Of a stretch of DNA of 64,000 bases, positions 16,273 through 25,424 are shown piece by piece (the first letter of the stretch is position 1; the number at the start of each line of letters is the position of its first letter). The position numbers were made by a program, and so were the translations under genes. The notes below the pieces were generated by a model, which was given only the letters and a program-made list of their open reading frames with translations, was not told the origin of the DNA and did no database searches. Source of the stretch: Pseudomonadota bacterium (GTDB lineage: Bacteria > Desulfobacterota > Syntrophorhabdia > Syntrophorhabdales > Syntrophorhabdaceae); contig JAPLKA010000043.1 in assembly GCA_026388315.1 (NCBI GenBank), positions 61,223 through 125,222 of the forward strand. Reading direction: 5' to 3'.

Positions 16273-17014
16273 GCGTTTTCTCAAAGACCTTATAGGCATC
16301 GACAAGCGCAACTGATTCCATGCTGAGAGAAAATATTGTTTTTCCCTCAATATCGTCCATTGCAAGTATTTCATCGTGTCTTATTAAGCCATCCACTTTC
16401 ACATCGTTCTGTGTCGCAAGGTTCATCAGACCTTCCTCTTTCTTTTCATCCAATCTGTTTATGACTACATGAGTATTTTTGATATTGAGATTCAATTCCC
16501 TGATAAGGTCAAGTATTCTTTTTGCCGTTAAAATACCACGGGGCGTTGCGTCGGAAATCACGTAAAGATGGTCAATATCCTGGGTAACCAGCCTGCTCAT
16601 ATGCTCCATACCCGCCTCATTGTCAACCACCACATAGGCATAGTTTCCCTTCAATGCATCGATAGATTTTTTTGCAAGACTGTTGGCTGCACAATAACAT
16701 CCCGGCCCCTCAGGTCTTCCCATTACAAGAAGATCAAACCCCTTTCCTTCAATGACCGCTTCGTTCACTTTATATTCAAACCAAACGTCCTTTGTCATCC
16801 CTGCCGGCACATCCTTTTTCATAAGCTCACGGGCATCACCGATTGAGATTTTTACAGTGACGCCGAGTAATTCGTTCAAATTTGAGTTAGGATCGGCATC
16901 AACAGCCAGCACAGGAACATCCTTTAATTTCTCAACAATATATCTGACAAACATCCCTGTAAAAGTAGTCTTACCAACACCACCCTTCCCTGCAATCGCT
17001 ATAACCTTCGGCAT
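16262..17014 (-). CDS. cooC: CODH maturation ATPase (CooC/AcsF family)
   Basis: MinD/ParA-type ATPase that delivers nickel or energises cluster assembly in CO dehydrogenase or acetyl-CoA synthase. It has 250 aa. The Walker A loop Gly-Lys-Gly-Gly-Val-Gly-Lys-Thr-Thr lies at residues 9-17, Asp-Ala-Asp-Pro-Asn near 39, and Cys106-x-Cys108, the CooC nickel-binding Cys-x-Cys, inside Gly-Pro-Gly-Cys-Tyr-Cys. Val-Val-Val-Asp-Asn-Glu-Ala-Gly-Met-Glu at about 127-136 is the Walker B-like region. It lies between acsV and folD. CooC and AcsF cannot be separated by eye. Confidence 0.9.
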   Translation of the reverse strand: MPKVIAIAGKGGVGKTTFTGMFVRYIVEKLKDVPVLAVDADPNSNLNELLGVTVKISIGDARELMKKDVPAGMTKDVWFEYKVNEAVIEGKGFDLLVMGRPEGPGCYCAANSLAKKSIDALKGNYAYVVVDNEAGMEHMSRLVTQDIDHLYVISDATPRGILTAKRILDLIRELNLNIKNTHVVINRLDEKKEEGLMNLATQNDVKVDGLIRHDEILAMDDIEGKTIFSLSMESVALVDAYKVFEKTLTK

Positions 17015-17031
17015 GTACTTCTCCTATTTTT

Positions 17032-17103
17032 TCAGTTGTCGGTTGTCAGTTGTCAGAAACTTCCTGACCCCTGCTACCTGACCCCTGCTACCTGCTTCCT
17101 GCT
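17032..17103. repeat. GTTGTCAG / CTGACCCCTGCTACC word repeat overlapping the acsV 3' end
   Basis: Three CAGTTGTC/GGTTGTC units are followed by CTGACCCCTGCTAC twice and CTGCTTCCTG. The second block encodes the C-terminal Arg-Lys-Gln-Val-Ala-Gly-Val-Arg of acsV and its TAG at 17074-17076. Confidence 0.6.
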
Positions 17104-19065
17104 TTTAATCTTCAGTCTTGCAATCACGCCAGGGAATGCCTTCTCATCGGTGTGCGGCAGGAACATCGCTGCCACAAATTCTTCTATAAATTTATTCATA
17201 TTAGACAATTCAAGGTTTGTCATCATCTTTGCAATCCTCTCTGCTTCATCTATAAATCCTTTTGAAAAGGAGAGCAACCGTGCGCCAAGGAGCGAACCGT
17301 TACCCACAAATATAAACCGTTTAAGGGGTAATTCAGGCAAAAGCCCGATAGTCTGGGCCTTTTCAATGTCGATGTAATGCCCGAAACCGCCTGCAATAAC
17401 TACCATCTCAATATCGCCAAATGAAAGACCTGCATTTTCAAGAAGTATCCTGCACCCGGCATATATGGCAGCCTTTGTGCGGATCAGGTTATCCAGGTCT
17501 GCTTCGGTAATGACAATGTCTCTGTTTATCTGCGTCTCCGGGGAATAACAAAGAACATATTCATAACCACTCTCCCCTGCCCTGAGTCTTTCTGTCTGTA
17601 AATCCCTTATAAACTTGCCATTCTGGTCAATCAGCCCTACCTCTATCAGTTCTGCAACAATGTCAATCAGTCCGGAACCGCATATTCCTAAAGGCTTCAC
17701 CCTTCCTATGGTGAGGATCATCGGTTCAAAGGTCGTCGGATTAATCTTTACCTGTTCGATAGCACCCTTCCCTGCCCTCATCCCGAATGTAATACCACCA
17801 CCCTCAAATGCAGGGCCCGCAGAACAGGAAGCACACATGAGCCAATCGTTATTGCCAAGAACTATTTCACCGTTTGTGCCTATATCCATAAACAATGTAA
17901 TTTTATCCCTCTTCAAAATACCTGAACCAAGCACCCCGGCAACAACATCACCTCCCACATATGAAGCAACACAGGGGAATATATAGACATGCACATGATC
18001 ATTCACGTTAACATCGAGATCCACTGCCCTTACAGGCGGTATCAGTGTAGCAGTCGGGGTATATGGTGAAAGCATGATATATTTCGGATCAATCCCGAGG
18101 GCAAGGTGTGTCATAGTAGTGTTCCCGGCAAACACGAGGTGCGATATATGCTCAATGCTGATCCCGCTTGTTTCAAGGAGTTCTTTTACAACCTTATTAA
18201 TCGTTCCGATAACAACTTCATTAAGCTTCTTCAATCCCCCCTTTTTCCGGGAGTACATTATTCTTGAAATAACGTCTTCTCCGTAACTGATCTGGGCATT
18301 ATAATCAGAGGATTCAGCAATTGTGCAGACATCCCTCCCATTGCCTGTGTGCTCAATCAGCTTTAATGCCGAGCAATTGGCAAGATCAAGGATTTGACCA
18401 CAAACTGTGGTCGTACCAATGTCAATAACAATAGAAAAATTTTTATCTTCCGTATTGCCAGGTTCTATATTAATCAGTTTGCAGCCTTTCCTCGTAAGAA
18501 CAATTGTAACAGTAACCTTCCAACGGGAATCCCTTAAAATCCTGCTCAGCCTTGTGAGAATCTTAAAATCAACAGATATATTTTCAATATTATGCTTTCT
18601 TTTAATCTCCCTCATGAGTCTGCCAAGATCCGATATATTGTCCTGCAGAGAAGGTTCGGGAAGTTCGATATACCGTTTAAATACAGCGGGATCAACCTCC
18701 CATCCTTTCACAAGCTGACCAATATCAATGGCAGAAAGAATGTGCGGCGCCCGCCGCCTTCTTTTTAAGACAGACCGGTCAATTTGCGATTCAAGGGGTA
18801 TCTCCACAGTAACATCACCACGTGGAATAGTCATACAGGCCAGGCGCATCCCGGCATCATATTCCCATTGGGGTATTTTTGGATGGATAGGCGCGTAAAC
18901 ATCCCCTTTAATAATCTTTATCCTGCATTTGCCGCACGCAGCATTGCCTCCGCAGGATGCGTTTATGTAGATACCGTATTTCATAGCCATTTCAAGCAGA
19001 TTCTCGCTATCTTCAGCTATGAAAACTCTATCCATTGGAAGAAATGTGATTCTATATTGTGCCAT
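17074..19065 (-). CDS. acsV: Corrinoid protein reductive activase (AcsV/RACo family, [2Fe-2S] + ASKHA)
   Basis: ATP-dependent activator that re-reduces inactive Co(II) corrinoid protein so that AcsE can methylate it. It has 663 aa. The N-terminal ferredoxin domain has plant-type ligands Cys38, Cys44, Cys47 and Cys77. A linker follows, then a large ASKHA (DUF4445-type) domain with Asp-Ile-Gly-Thr-Thr near residue 213, Phe-Ala-Gly-Asn-Thr-Thr-Met near 313, Asp-Ile-Gly-Thr-Asn-Gly-Glu near 397 and Ile-Ala-Gly-Gly-Phe-Gly near 577. A GAGG site lies 5 nt before the ATG. It is the first gene of the CODH/ACS operon, divergent from the IclR gene. The C-terminal eight residues come from an intergenic repeat. 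Confidence 0.9.
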   Translation of the reverse strand: MAQYRITFLPMDRVFIAEDSENLLEMAMKYGIYINASCGGNAACGKCRIKIIKGDVYAPIHPKIPQWEYDAGMRLACMTIPRGDVTVEIPLESQIDRSVLKRRRRAPHILSAIDIGQLVKGWEVDPAVFKRYIELPEPSLQDNISDLGRLMREIKRKHNIENISVDFKILTRLSRILRDSRWKVTVTIVLTRKGCKLINIEPGNTEDKNFSIVIDIGTTTVCGQILDLANCSALKLIEHTGNGRDVCTIAESSDYNAQISYGEDVISRIMYSRKKGGLKKLNEVVIGTINKVVKELLETSGISIEHISHLVFAGNTTMTHLALGIDPKYIMLSPYTPTATLIPPVRAVDLDVNVNDHVHVYIFPCVASYVGGDVVAGVLGSGILKRDKITLFMDIGTNGEIVLGNNDWLMCASCSAGPAFEGGGITFGMRAGKGAIEQVKINPTTFEPMILTIGRVKPLGICGSGLIDIVAELIEVGLIDQNGKFIRDLQTERLRAGESGYEYVLCYSPETQINRDIVITEADLDNLIRTKAAIYAGCRILLENAGLSFGDIEMVVIAGGFGHYIDIEKAQTIGLLPELPLKRFIFVGNGSLLGARLLSFSKGFIDEAERIAKMMTNLELSNMNKFIEEFVAAMFLPHTDEKAFPGVIARLKIKSRKQVAGVR

Positions 19066-19124
19066 AAAAACCTCAGTCCTATATTATTATCAGATTATCC
19101 CTGTTTTTCAACTGATTATATATC

Positions 19125-19254
19125 AATATTTTCGTCAATATTGCTGAAACAATTGTGGAGCGGCGTTCATAATAATAAACATACGGACATGGAACGAATC
19201 GTAACAAAATAAATCAATATTATCATTGACAAATAAGGTTGCTTCAGATATATT
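19125..19254. promoter_or_regulatory. acsV-iclR divergent control region
   Basis: AT-rich spacer. For iclR (+), TTGACA (19226-19231), a 17-bp gap and TATATT (19249-19254) make a near-consensus sigma-70 promoter. For acsV (-), a weaker TTGAAA with TAATAA-like boxes lies about 50-20 bp before the gene. CAATATT occurs three times, twice as the inverted pair CAATATTTTCGTCAATATTG. I see no cobalamin or THF riboswitch. Confidence 0.6.
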
Positions 19255-19260
19255 TGTTCA
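19227..19260. promoter_or_regulatory. Inverted repeat over the iclR promoter (candidate operator)
   Basis: TGACAAATA (from 19227) is mirrored by TATTTGTTCA (ending 19260), so the half-sites cover the -35 and -10 boxes. IclR proteins bind such inverted repeats and often repress themselves; assignment to this regulator is inference. Confidence 0.45.
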
Positions 19261-19272
19261 CTATACTGAATT

Positions 19273-20037
19273 ATGTACAATGCACCGGTACTCAAGAAAG
19301 CAATAGAAGTTTTAAAATTTATCGTAAAAGACGGTAATCCTCTTGGCGTCACAGAAATATCAAAACAACTATCCATAAGCAAAAGTACTGTTTTCGGGAT
19401 ACTCAAGGCCTTTGAGGAAGAAAAATTCATTGTCAAGGATAAGGCCACCAAAAAATATGTTATCGGACAGGAATTACTTGAACTTTCAAAAAATGTTTTT
19501 AAGGGAGGGGAGTTCACAACAATTGCGAGACCGTTTCTGGAGAAGCTTATCGGGCTTGTTGATGAAACGGTATTCCTCTGCGTCAGAGAAGACAATGTGA
19601 TAAAAGTCCTCGATGCCATAGAAACGAAAAAAACTTTTAAAATTTCTTCGCCTGTGGGAGCTGCATTTCCTATAACAGCATCAGTGCTATGTAAAGCCTT
19701 TCTTTCACCAATGGACAATGAAAAGATAAGGAGCTTCCTTAAAGAGAGAGGGTTACCAAAATATACCGAGAACAGTATCACTGATATAGACCTTTTCCTG
19801 AAAGAGGTCGAAAAAACGAGAACATTGGGATATAGCCTCGATCTTGAAGAGTATTTGACAGGCATCAGGGCTGTGGCAACTCTGATATACACAGATGGTG
19901 TCCCTGCAGGTGCTGTTTGTGCAGTAGGTTTTTCACGCTCTTTGAGCGACGACAAATTGCCCCATGTAATCAAACATTTAAAAAACACGGCACAACAGAT
20001 AAGCGAAAGGCTTTCACAATTCAATCTGAAACAATAA
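19273..20037 (+). CDS. IclR-family transcriptional regulator
   Basis: A 254-aa regulator. An N-terminal winged HTH (about residues 1-70) has Leu-Gly-Val-Thr-Glu-Ile-Ser-Lys-Gln-Leu followed by Ser-Lys-Ser-Thr-Val-Phe-Gly-Ile-Leu. The C-terminal IclR effector domain (about 80-250) has Val-Gly-Ala-Ala-Phe-Pro-Ile-Thr-Ala-Ser and Ala-Gly-Ala-Val-Cys-Ala-Val-Gly-Phe-Ser near the end. It diverges from acsV and converges on fhs, flanked on both sides by acetyl-CoA pathway genes, so it is a good candidate for their regulator. The effector is unknown. Confidence 0.88.
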   Translation: MYNAPVLKKAIEVLKFIVKDGNPLGVTEISKQLSISKSTVFGILKAFEEEKFIVKDKATKKYVIGQELLELSKNVFKGGEFTTIARPFLEKLIGLVDETVFLCVREDNVIKVLDAIETKKTFKISSPVGAAFPITASVLCKAFLSPMDNEKIRSFLKERGLPKYTENSITDIDLFLKEVEKTRTLGYSLDLEEYLTGIRAVATLIYTDGVPAGAVCAVGFSRSLSDDKLPHVIKHLKNTAQQISERLSQFNLKQ

Positions 20038-20053
20038 TATAAGGATCGCTGGA

Positions 20054-21814
20054 TTAAAATAACCCTTTAACTTTCCTGGTATTTACATCAATATCTATCT
20101 TCCTGAACGCAGGGTCGGAACTTGTTCCCGGCATTAAACTTATAGCACCCGCTACAGGGCATAAAAATTTTGCGCCTGAATATATAAGGACATCCCTGAC
20201 CGGCAAGGTCCATCCTTTTGGAACACCCTTCATCTCCGGTTCATGGGACAAACTTAAGTGGGTTTTCACCATCATGGTATAATAGTCTCTTTTCTCCGGG
20301 TCTGCCTCAATCTTTTTTGCCTTTGCCTCTGCCTCGGGAATCCATAAAACACCGTCAGCACCATAAACACTTTTTGCAATCACTTCGACCCTTTGCATTA
20401 AAGGCATTTCGATTGGGTAAAGGAATTGAAAATCAACCTGCTCTTCACAAGCATCAATGACCGCATCTGCAAGCTCCAGGGCTCCCTCGCCTCCCTTAAG
20501 CCAGTGTTCAGAAAAAGCAACACGGGCACCTTCATTTTCAGCATACCTGCGAACAAGGGCAATTTCATCCTTTGTGTCAGTATAAAAACCGTTGATACAA
20601 ACCACGGGTTTGATGCCGGACATCTTTACTGTGCGGATATGATGGATAAGATTTGGTAAACCCTTTTCCAGCAACGGGAGGTTTTCTTTCTTATATTCGT
20701 CGGGAATCGGCAAACCCGGCGCAACCCTCGGGCCGCCTCCATGCATCTTCAAGGCCCTTATTGTGGCAGTTATCACTGTTACGTTAGGCTTCAAACCGCT
20801 AATCCTGCACTTGACATTCCAAAACTTTTCAAAACCTACATCTGCAGCAAATCCACTTTCTGTTACATGGTAGTCAAACATTTTAAGGCCAATGCGGTCC
20901 GCAATGATAGAAGATTGGCCAATTGCAATATTCGCAAAAGGTCCTGCATGAACCAAAACAGGTTGACCTTCCACCGTCTGCAGGAGTGTCGGGTTTATAC
21001 TTTCTCTCATGAAAGCACACATAGCACCTGCCACTTCCAGGTCTTCCGCTGTTATGGGTTTCCCATTCATTGAATATGCAACCGTAATCTTCCCTATTTT
21101 TTCACGCAGATCTTTAAGGTCCTTAGCAATTGACAGGATCGCCATTACTTCCGAGCTTACAGCAATATCAAAACGGGATTGCATGGTAAAACCATCCATT
21201 CTCCCCCCGATACCCACAATGATATTTCTTAAAGTCTGGGCACAGAAATCCATTACCCACCCCATGGGCACATTTTTTGAATCAACGTCCAGACGACGCA
21301 GGCCTCTCTTTCCAAGCGCCTCATCGCTATAATTTCTTTCATGCTGCATCCTTGAAGTAAGGGCGACCATGGCAAGATTGTGGGCATAGGTAACGGCAGA
21401 CACATCTCCCGTAAGCCCGAGCGAAAACTCAGTCAATGGGATAACCTGTGCGTTACCCCCTCCGGCAGCGCTTCCTTTAACATTCATTGTGGGTCCCGTT
21501 GAAGGTTGCCGTATTGCACCACCTGCCTGTTTTCCTCTTTTTCCCAGGCCTTCAATCAGCCCCATGGTTGTTGTTGTTTTGCCTTCACCAAGGGGTGTTG
21601 GCGTAATTGCAGTTACATCAATATAGTTTCCGTCTGCTTTGTCACCAAGTCTCTCCAGGACCTTCGCAAAATCTATCCTGCCAACCCTGCCCGATGGAAT
21701 TACCTCGTCTTTTTGTAGACCAATCTCTTCCTGAAGTTGCCATATAGACTTCATCTGTTCCTCTGCAGCCTCAGAAATCTGCCAGTCAGCCATTATCATT
21801 GCATCATATGGCAT
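20054..21814 (-). CDS. fhs: Formate-tetrahydrofolate ligase
   Basis: ATP-dependent activation of formate to 10-formyl-THF, the first folate step of the methyl branch. It has 586 aa, slightly longer than the usual 555-560 because of the N-terminus. The P-loop [10 protein letters not shown] lies near residues 73-82, Arg-Gln-Pro-Ser-Thr-Gly-Pro near 102, and Met-His-Gly-Gly-Gly-Pro near 360. AAGGGG precedes the ATG; a Met at residue 8 is also possible. It is separated from acsV by the convergent iclR gene, so it has its own promoter. Confidence 0.95.
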   Translation of the reverse strand: MPYDAMIMADWQISEAAEEQMKSIWQLQEEIGLQKDEVIPSGRVGRIDFAKVLERLGDKADGNYIDVTAITPTPLGEGKTTTTMGLIEGLGKRGKQAGGAIRQPSTGPTMNVKGSAAGGGNAQVIPLTEFSLGLTGDVSAVTYAHNLAMVALTSRMQHERNYSDEALGKRGLRRLDVDSKNVPMGWVMDFCAQTLRNIIVGIGGRMDGFTMQSRFDIAVSSEVMAILSIAKDLKDLREKIGKITVAYSMNGKPITAEDLEVAGAMCAFMRESINPTLLQTVEGQPVLVHAGPFANIAIGQSSIIADRIGLKMFDYHVTESGFAADVGFEKFWNVKCRISGLKPNVTVITATIRALKMHGGGPRVAPGLPIPDEYKKENLPLLEKGLPNLIHHIRTVKMSGIKPVVCINGFYTDTKDEIALVRRYAENEGARVAFSEHWLKGGEGALELADAVIDACEEQVDFQFLYPIEMPLMQRVEVIAKSVYGADGVLWIPEAEAKAKKIEADPEKRDYYTMMVKTHLSLSHEPEMKGVPKGWTLPVRDVLIYSGAKFLCPVAGAISLMPGTSSDPAFRKIDIDVNTRKVKGLF

Positions 21815-21954
21815 GTTTTCCCCTTTCCCTTTTTTTCTCTGACCTGTAGCCTTTCATACTACCGGAAGATATCACAGATTCACTTGGTATTCATCAATTA
21901 TAATGTGCTATTTTACTTTGTTAAATCACAGGCCTGTGGAAATCCCTGACTGAA

Positions 21955-21984
21955 TTGACATAGTCGACACATGAATGTTAATGT
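21955..21984 (+). promoter_or_regulatory. Possible lptF promoter
   Basis: TTGACA (21955-21960), 18 bp, then TAATGT (21979-21984). The start of transcription would fall almost on the lptF ATG at 21991, so either the mRNA is leaderless or the annotated start is slightly early. Confidence 0.35.
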
Positions 21985-21990
21985 AATGGA

Positions 21991-23169
21991 ATGTTGTCTT
22001 TTCGGAACATATCGATAAGGTTCTATATATACCTGTTGAAAGAGTTGTCTTTTATGTTTCTCCTCTCGTTGGGTATCCTCACCTTCATCCTTGTGTTGGG
22101 CCGCATCGGAAAAATGGTAGATCTTGTGATTAATAAAGGTGTTGATTTAAAAGACATAATATTGTTAATCGTTTATTCTTCACCGCCTTATCTCATGTTC
22201 ACCTTGCCGATGGCCTTTTTATTGTCTACCATCGTTGTGCTGGGCAGATTCTCCACGGAAAACGAAATCCTTGCCCTAAAAGCCAGCGGAGTTGATATTA
22301 AATGTCTTTTTCATCCTTTAGCAACGTTTGCCATAGCAATAACCCTCATAGGACTTATAAATTCAATAGCATTACTCCCTGCAAGCAGCGAGGAATTTCG
22401 AAATACCCTCATCAATATCATCAAAAAAGGTATTACCTTTGAAGATAAAGAAGGAATATTCAACGATAGCATACCTGGTATCGTTATCTACATCGACAAG
22501 GTAGACACAAAAAACAAATCACTCACCGGGATAATTGTATCAGATGACAGAGACAAAAATTTAAAGCAAACCATATCAGCAAATAAAGGTTTGATAAATC
22601 TTGACCCCCTTTCATTGGACCTGTTTTTTGTGCTGGAAAACGGTAATTTGCACAGATGGGAAAAAACAGATGACGTATACAGGAGTTTGTTCTTTAAAAA
22701 ATATGCTTTCACGATGAATCTCACAAATATGCTCCCAAATACCACATCCTTAAGAAAAAGACCCTACGAAATGAACGTAAAAGAACTCAAAAAGGCTATG
22801 ACAACAGCAAATGCAAATGATAGATACGAATATCTTCTCGAAATTTATAAAAAAATTTCTATACCACTTTCAACGCTTGCCTTTGTTTTCCTCACCATAC
22901 CTCTCGGTATCAGAAGAAAGATAGAAGGCGGTTTTTCCGGTATTCTTTACAGTCTCCTCTTGTTTATCATCTATTACATGCTGATGGCATTTACCGAAAA
23001 TGCAGGAAGGGCGATACACTCACCCGCATTAATAACATCGCTTGTGCCAAATATTGTCATAGCTGGAACAGGTCTCTATCTATTAAGGAATTTGAACAGC
23101 GAGGATCACATTACATTATCGCAAAGAATTCGATATATGTGGGGCTACTATTTTGAAAAGGTTAAATAG
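21991..23169 (+). CDS. lptF: LptF/LptG-family LPS export permease
   Basis: Inner-membrane permease subunit of the LPS extraction machine (LptB2FGC). It has 392 aa, with three N-terminal membrane segments, a periplasmic jelly-roll (about residues 130-270) and three C-terminal segments ending near 375. Typical blocks are Ala-Phe-Leu-Leu-Ser-Thr-Ile-Val-Val-Leu-Gly-Arg-Phe-Ser near 71-84, then Glu-Asn-Glu-Ile-Leu-Ala-Leu-Lys-Ala-Ser-Gly, and Ile-Pro-Leu-Gly-Ile-Arg near 305. The 3' end overlaps the next gene by 17 bp. No ribosome-binding site is visible at the start. Confidence 0.88.
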   Translation: MLSFRNISIRFYIYLLKELSFMFLLSLGILTFILVLGRIGKMVDLVINKGVDLKDIILLIVYSSPPYLMFTLPMAFLLSTIVVLGRFSTENEILALKASGVDIKCLFHPLATFAIAITLIGLINSIALLPASSEEFRNTLINIIKKGITFEDKEGIFNDSIPGIVIYIDKVDTKNKSLTGIIVSDDRDKNLKQTISANKGLINLDPLSLDLFFVLENGNLHRWEKTDDVYRSLFFKKYAFTMNLTNMLPNTTSLRKRPYEMNVKELKKAMTTANANDRYEYLLEIYKKISIPLSTLAFVFLTIPLGIRRKIEGGFSGILYSLLLFIIYYMLMAFTENAGRAIHSPALITSLVPNIVIAGTGLYLLRNLNSEDHITLSQRIRYMWGYYFEKVK

Positions 23170-24232
23170 ATACCTTATTTCTAACGTATTAAAGATCCTC
23201 GCTATTACAGAACTTGCAGGGCTGATAATGTTCATGACCATTGAGTTTTTTGAACATATGGATGTGTTTACAGCCTCATCGAGAAATTTTGTATTAGGTA
23301 TATACTATCTTGTTTTAAGAATACCATATTACCTTAACCTGATTTTACCCCTGTCTTTCCTTATTTCAATGTTAATTTTTCTTATATTGATGGTAAGGAA
23401 CAATGAGATGATCACCATAAGGACCTCGGGGATAAGCACAGCCTCATTAATGAAACCACTGATAGTGCTATCCATGATACTCATAGCTTTCTCATTTGTT
23501 CTTGCGGAGCTGTTTGTTCCGGTTACCCTCAGCAAAGCCGAATATGTTTATAGAGTTAAAATTAAAAAGGAAGAACCTTATGTTTTTTTTAAAAACGACA
23601 GGATATGGTTTAAAAGAGATAACATGATCTGCAATATTGATTTTTATGACATTAAAAAAGACATGATAAGAGGTCTCACCCTGTTAGAATTATCAAAAGA
23701 TTTTTCTATCGAAAAAAGGATTGATGCAAAAGAAGGGGTCTGGAAAAACGGTTCCTGGCTCTTCACCGATGTGGTTGAAAGGACATTTGCCGATGATGGC
23801 ATAAAAATGAAGAAGACATACGCCCAGATGAAGGATGTAATAAAAGAGCACCCTTCGATATTCAAGGTAATAGAAAAAAACCCTGAAGAAATGGGATATA
23901 AAGAACTTGAAGGGCATATAAAAAAATTAAAACAGGATGGGCATAGCACCAGAAGGTATCTTGTCGATCTGTACAACAAAATTTCTTCTCCTTTTGTAAA
24001 CCTTATCATGGTATTTGCTGCTTTTTCCGTGGGGCTGAGGTATTCCAAAACAAAACATATCTCAAAAGGTATATTTTCCGGTATTTCTCTTGGTATATTT
24101 TACTGGTTTTTTCATTCGGTTTCTCTGTCCTTTGGATATTCTGAAATATTTCCCCCCTTGTTTGCTGCCTGGTTTTCGAACCTTCTCTTCTTCTCCATGG
24201 GTATCATTGGTATTGTTACGTTGAGGACATAA
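23153..24232 (+). CDS. lptG: LptF/LptG-family LPS export permease
   Basis: Second permease of the LPS exporter, 359 aa with the same 3 + 3 membrane layout around a periplasmic domain (about residues 120-265). Conserved parts are Leu-Pro-Leu-Ser-Phe-Leu-Ile-Ser near 62 and Glu-Met-Ile-Thr-Ile-Arg-Thr-Ser-Gly-Ile-Ser near 84. The start lies inside the end of lptF, indicating coupling. Assignment of F versus G between the two genes rests on order and is tentative. lptB is not in the window. Confidence 0.85.
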   Translation: MKRLNRYLISNVLKILAITELAGLIMFMTIEFFEHMDVFTASSRNFVLGIYYLVLRIPYYLNLILPLSFLISMLIFLILMVRNNEMITIRTSGISTASLMKPLIVLSMILIAFSFVLAELFVPVTLSKAEYVYRVKIKKEEPYVFFKNDRIWFKRDNMICNIDFYDIKKDMIRGLTLLELSKDFSIEKRIDAKEGVWKNGSWLFTDVVERTFADDGIKMKKTYAQMKDVIKEHPSIFKVIEKNPEEMGYKELEGHIKKLKQDGHSTRRYLVDLYNKISSPFVNLIMVFAAFSVGLRYSKTKHISKGIFSGISLGIFYWFFHSVSLSFGYSEIFPPLFAAWFSNLLFFSMGIIGIVTLRT

Positions 24233-24235
24233 TCC

Positions 24236-24727
24236 GTGAAGGCTTATCTTGATATTGAAACGGACAGGCGGGGAAATATAAGCGTTATAGGCATATACAT
24301 CGAACAGAAAGGATTCGTGCAGTTTTATGGCAACGATATAACCACTGACAATGTTGAGACCATAATCTGTAATGCAAAAACTGTGGTAACCTTCAATGGT
24401 GACAGTTTCGATCTCCCCCTTATAAAAAAGTACTTAAACCTCGATATAATGGCAACGGCCAACTCCCTCGACCTGTTTAAAGAAAAAAAGAAGCTGGGTA
24501 TTAAGGGAGGTTTGAAAGCGCTTGAGAAAATGTTTGGCATATCAAGAAAAACAGAGGGCATGAACGGATACGACGCCGTTAAACTCTGGGATAGTTACAC
24601 AAAATATGGCAGGGGTGAAGCGCTTAATCTTCTTCTTGAATACAATAGAGAGGATGTGTTAAACCTGATCAGTCTTGAAAATTGCCTCGCCAATCTGAAG
24701 GAAAATAACCATGATCGAGTCGTTTGA
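24236..24727 (+). CDS. RNase H-fold 3'-5' exonuclease domain protein (YprB-like)
   Basis: A 163-aa DEDD exonuclease-fold protein starting at GTG, 3 bp after lptG. Acidic motifs are visible: Leu-Asp-Ile-Glu-Thr at residues 4-8, Asn-Gly-Asp-Ser-Phe-Asp near 58-63, and Tyr-Asn-Arg-Glu-Asp-Val near 140, matching the Exo I, II and III carboxylates. This corresponds to the YprB ribonuclease-H-like family, here as a stand-alone domain. Substrate unknown. It overlaps the next gene by 17 bp. Confidence 0.8.
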   Translation: MKAYLDIETDRRGNISVIGIYIEQKGFVQFYGNDITTDNVETIICNAKTVVTFNGDSFDLPLIKKYLNLDIMATANSLDLFKEKKKLGIKGGLKALEKMFGISRKTEGMNGYDAVKLWDSYTKYGRGEALNLLLEYNREDVLNLISLENCLANLKENNHDRVV

Positions 24728-25424
24728 GGTTAAATCTTTAGAATACAAGATTAAAGGGGTACTCACAACACCGAGGGGTTACAAAAAATATCCCTGTATT
24801 ATTCTTTCCCATGGTTTGATAAGCTCGAAAGAAAGCTCGAAATACCTTGCACTTTCGGAAAATTTAATCCAGGAGGGGATAGCTACCTGTCGGTTTGACT
24901 ATCACGGGTGTGGCGAAAGCGAAGGCAACATAGAAGATACCACCTTAACAATAAGGATTGGAAATCTTGATTCAATCGTTGAGTATGTTTTAAAACATCA
25001 CCTTATAAACCCTGAAAAAATTGGTATATTGGGGAGCAGCTTTGGCGGCTCTTCATGCATAGTAACATCCGCAAAAGATAAAAGAATAAAGTGTATATCC
25101 CTATGGGCCACACCATATATATTAGAAAAAAAGGATGGCGGCAGGATATCGGATATAGAATTCAAGGAAACAATTTTTAACGATTTTTCAAAATATGACC
25201 TCTTATCGGAGGCCAAGAAATTATCATGTGCCTTAGTGGTACATGGAGAAGCTGACGAAGTGGTTCCCTTTCATGAGGGAAAGGCAATATACAAAAACAT
25301 CAAAAAACCAAAAAAACTTTCTATAATCAAAGGTGGCGATCACATATTTTCTGTTACATCACATAGAGAAAAGGCAATTGAACTTGCGATAAACTGGTTC
25401 AGACGCTATCTGCTGGGTAGCTAA
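24711..25424 (+). CDS. Alpha/beta hydrolase
   Basis: A 237-aa serine hydrolase of the alpha/beta fold. The oxyanion-loop region is Leu-Ser-His-Gly-Leu at about residues 29-33. The nucleophile elbow is Gly-Ser-Ser-Phe-Gly-Gly near 107, the acid is the Asp of Gly-Glu-Ala-Asp-Glu-Val-Val-Pro near 180, and the His is in Gly-Gly-Asp-His near 211. The closest recognisable group is the small S9/DUF-type acyl hydrolases. It is co-transcribed with lptF-lptG-exonuclease and converges on the next gene with a 4-bp tail overlap. Substrate unknown. Confidence 0.85.
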   Translation: MIESFEVKSLEYKIKGVLTTPRGYKKYPCIILSHGLISSKESSKYLALSENLIQEGIATCRFDYHGCGESEGNIEDTTLTIRIGNLDSIVEYVLKHHLINPEKIGILGSSFGGSSCIVTSAKDKRIKCISLWATPYILEKKDGGRISDIEFKETIFNDFSKYDLLSEAKKLSCALVVHGEADEVVPFHEGKAIYKNIKKPKKLSIIKGGDHIFSVTSHREKAIELAINWFRRYLLGS

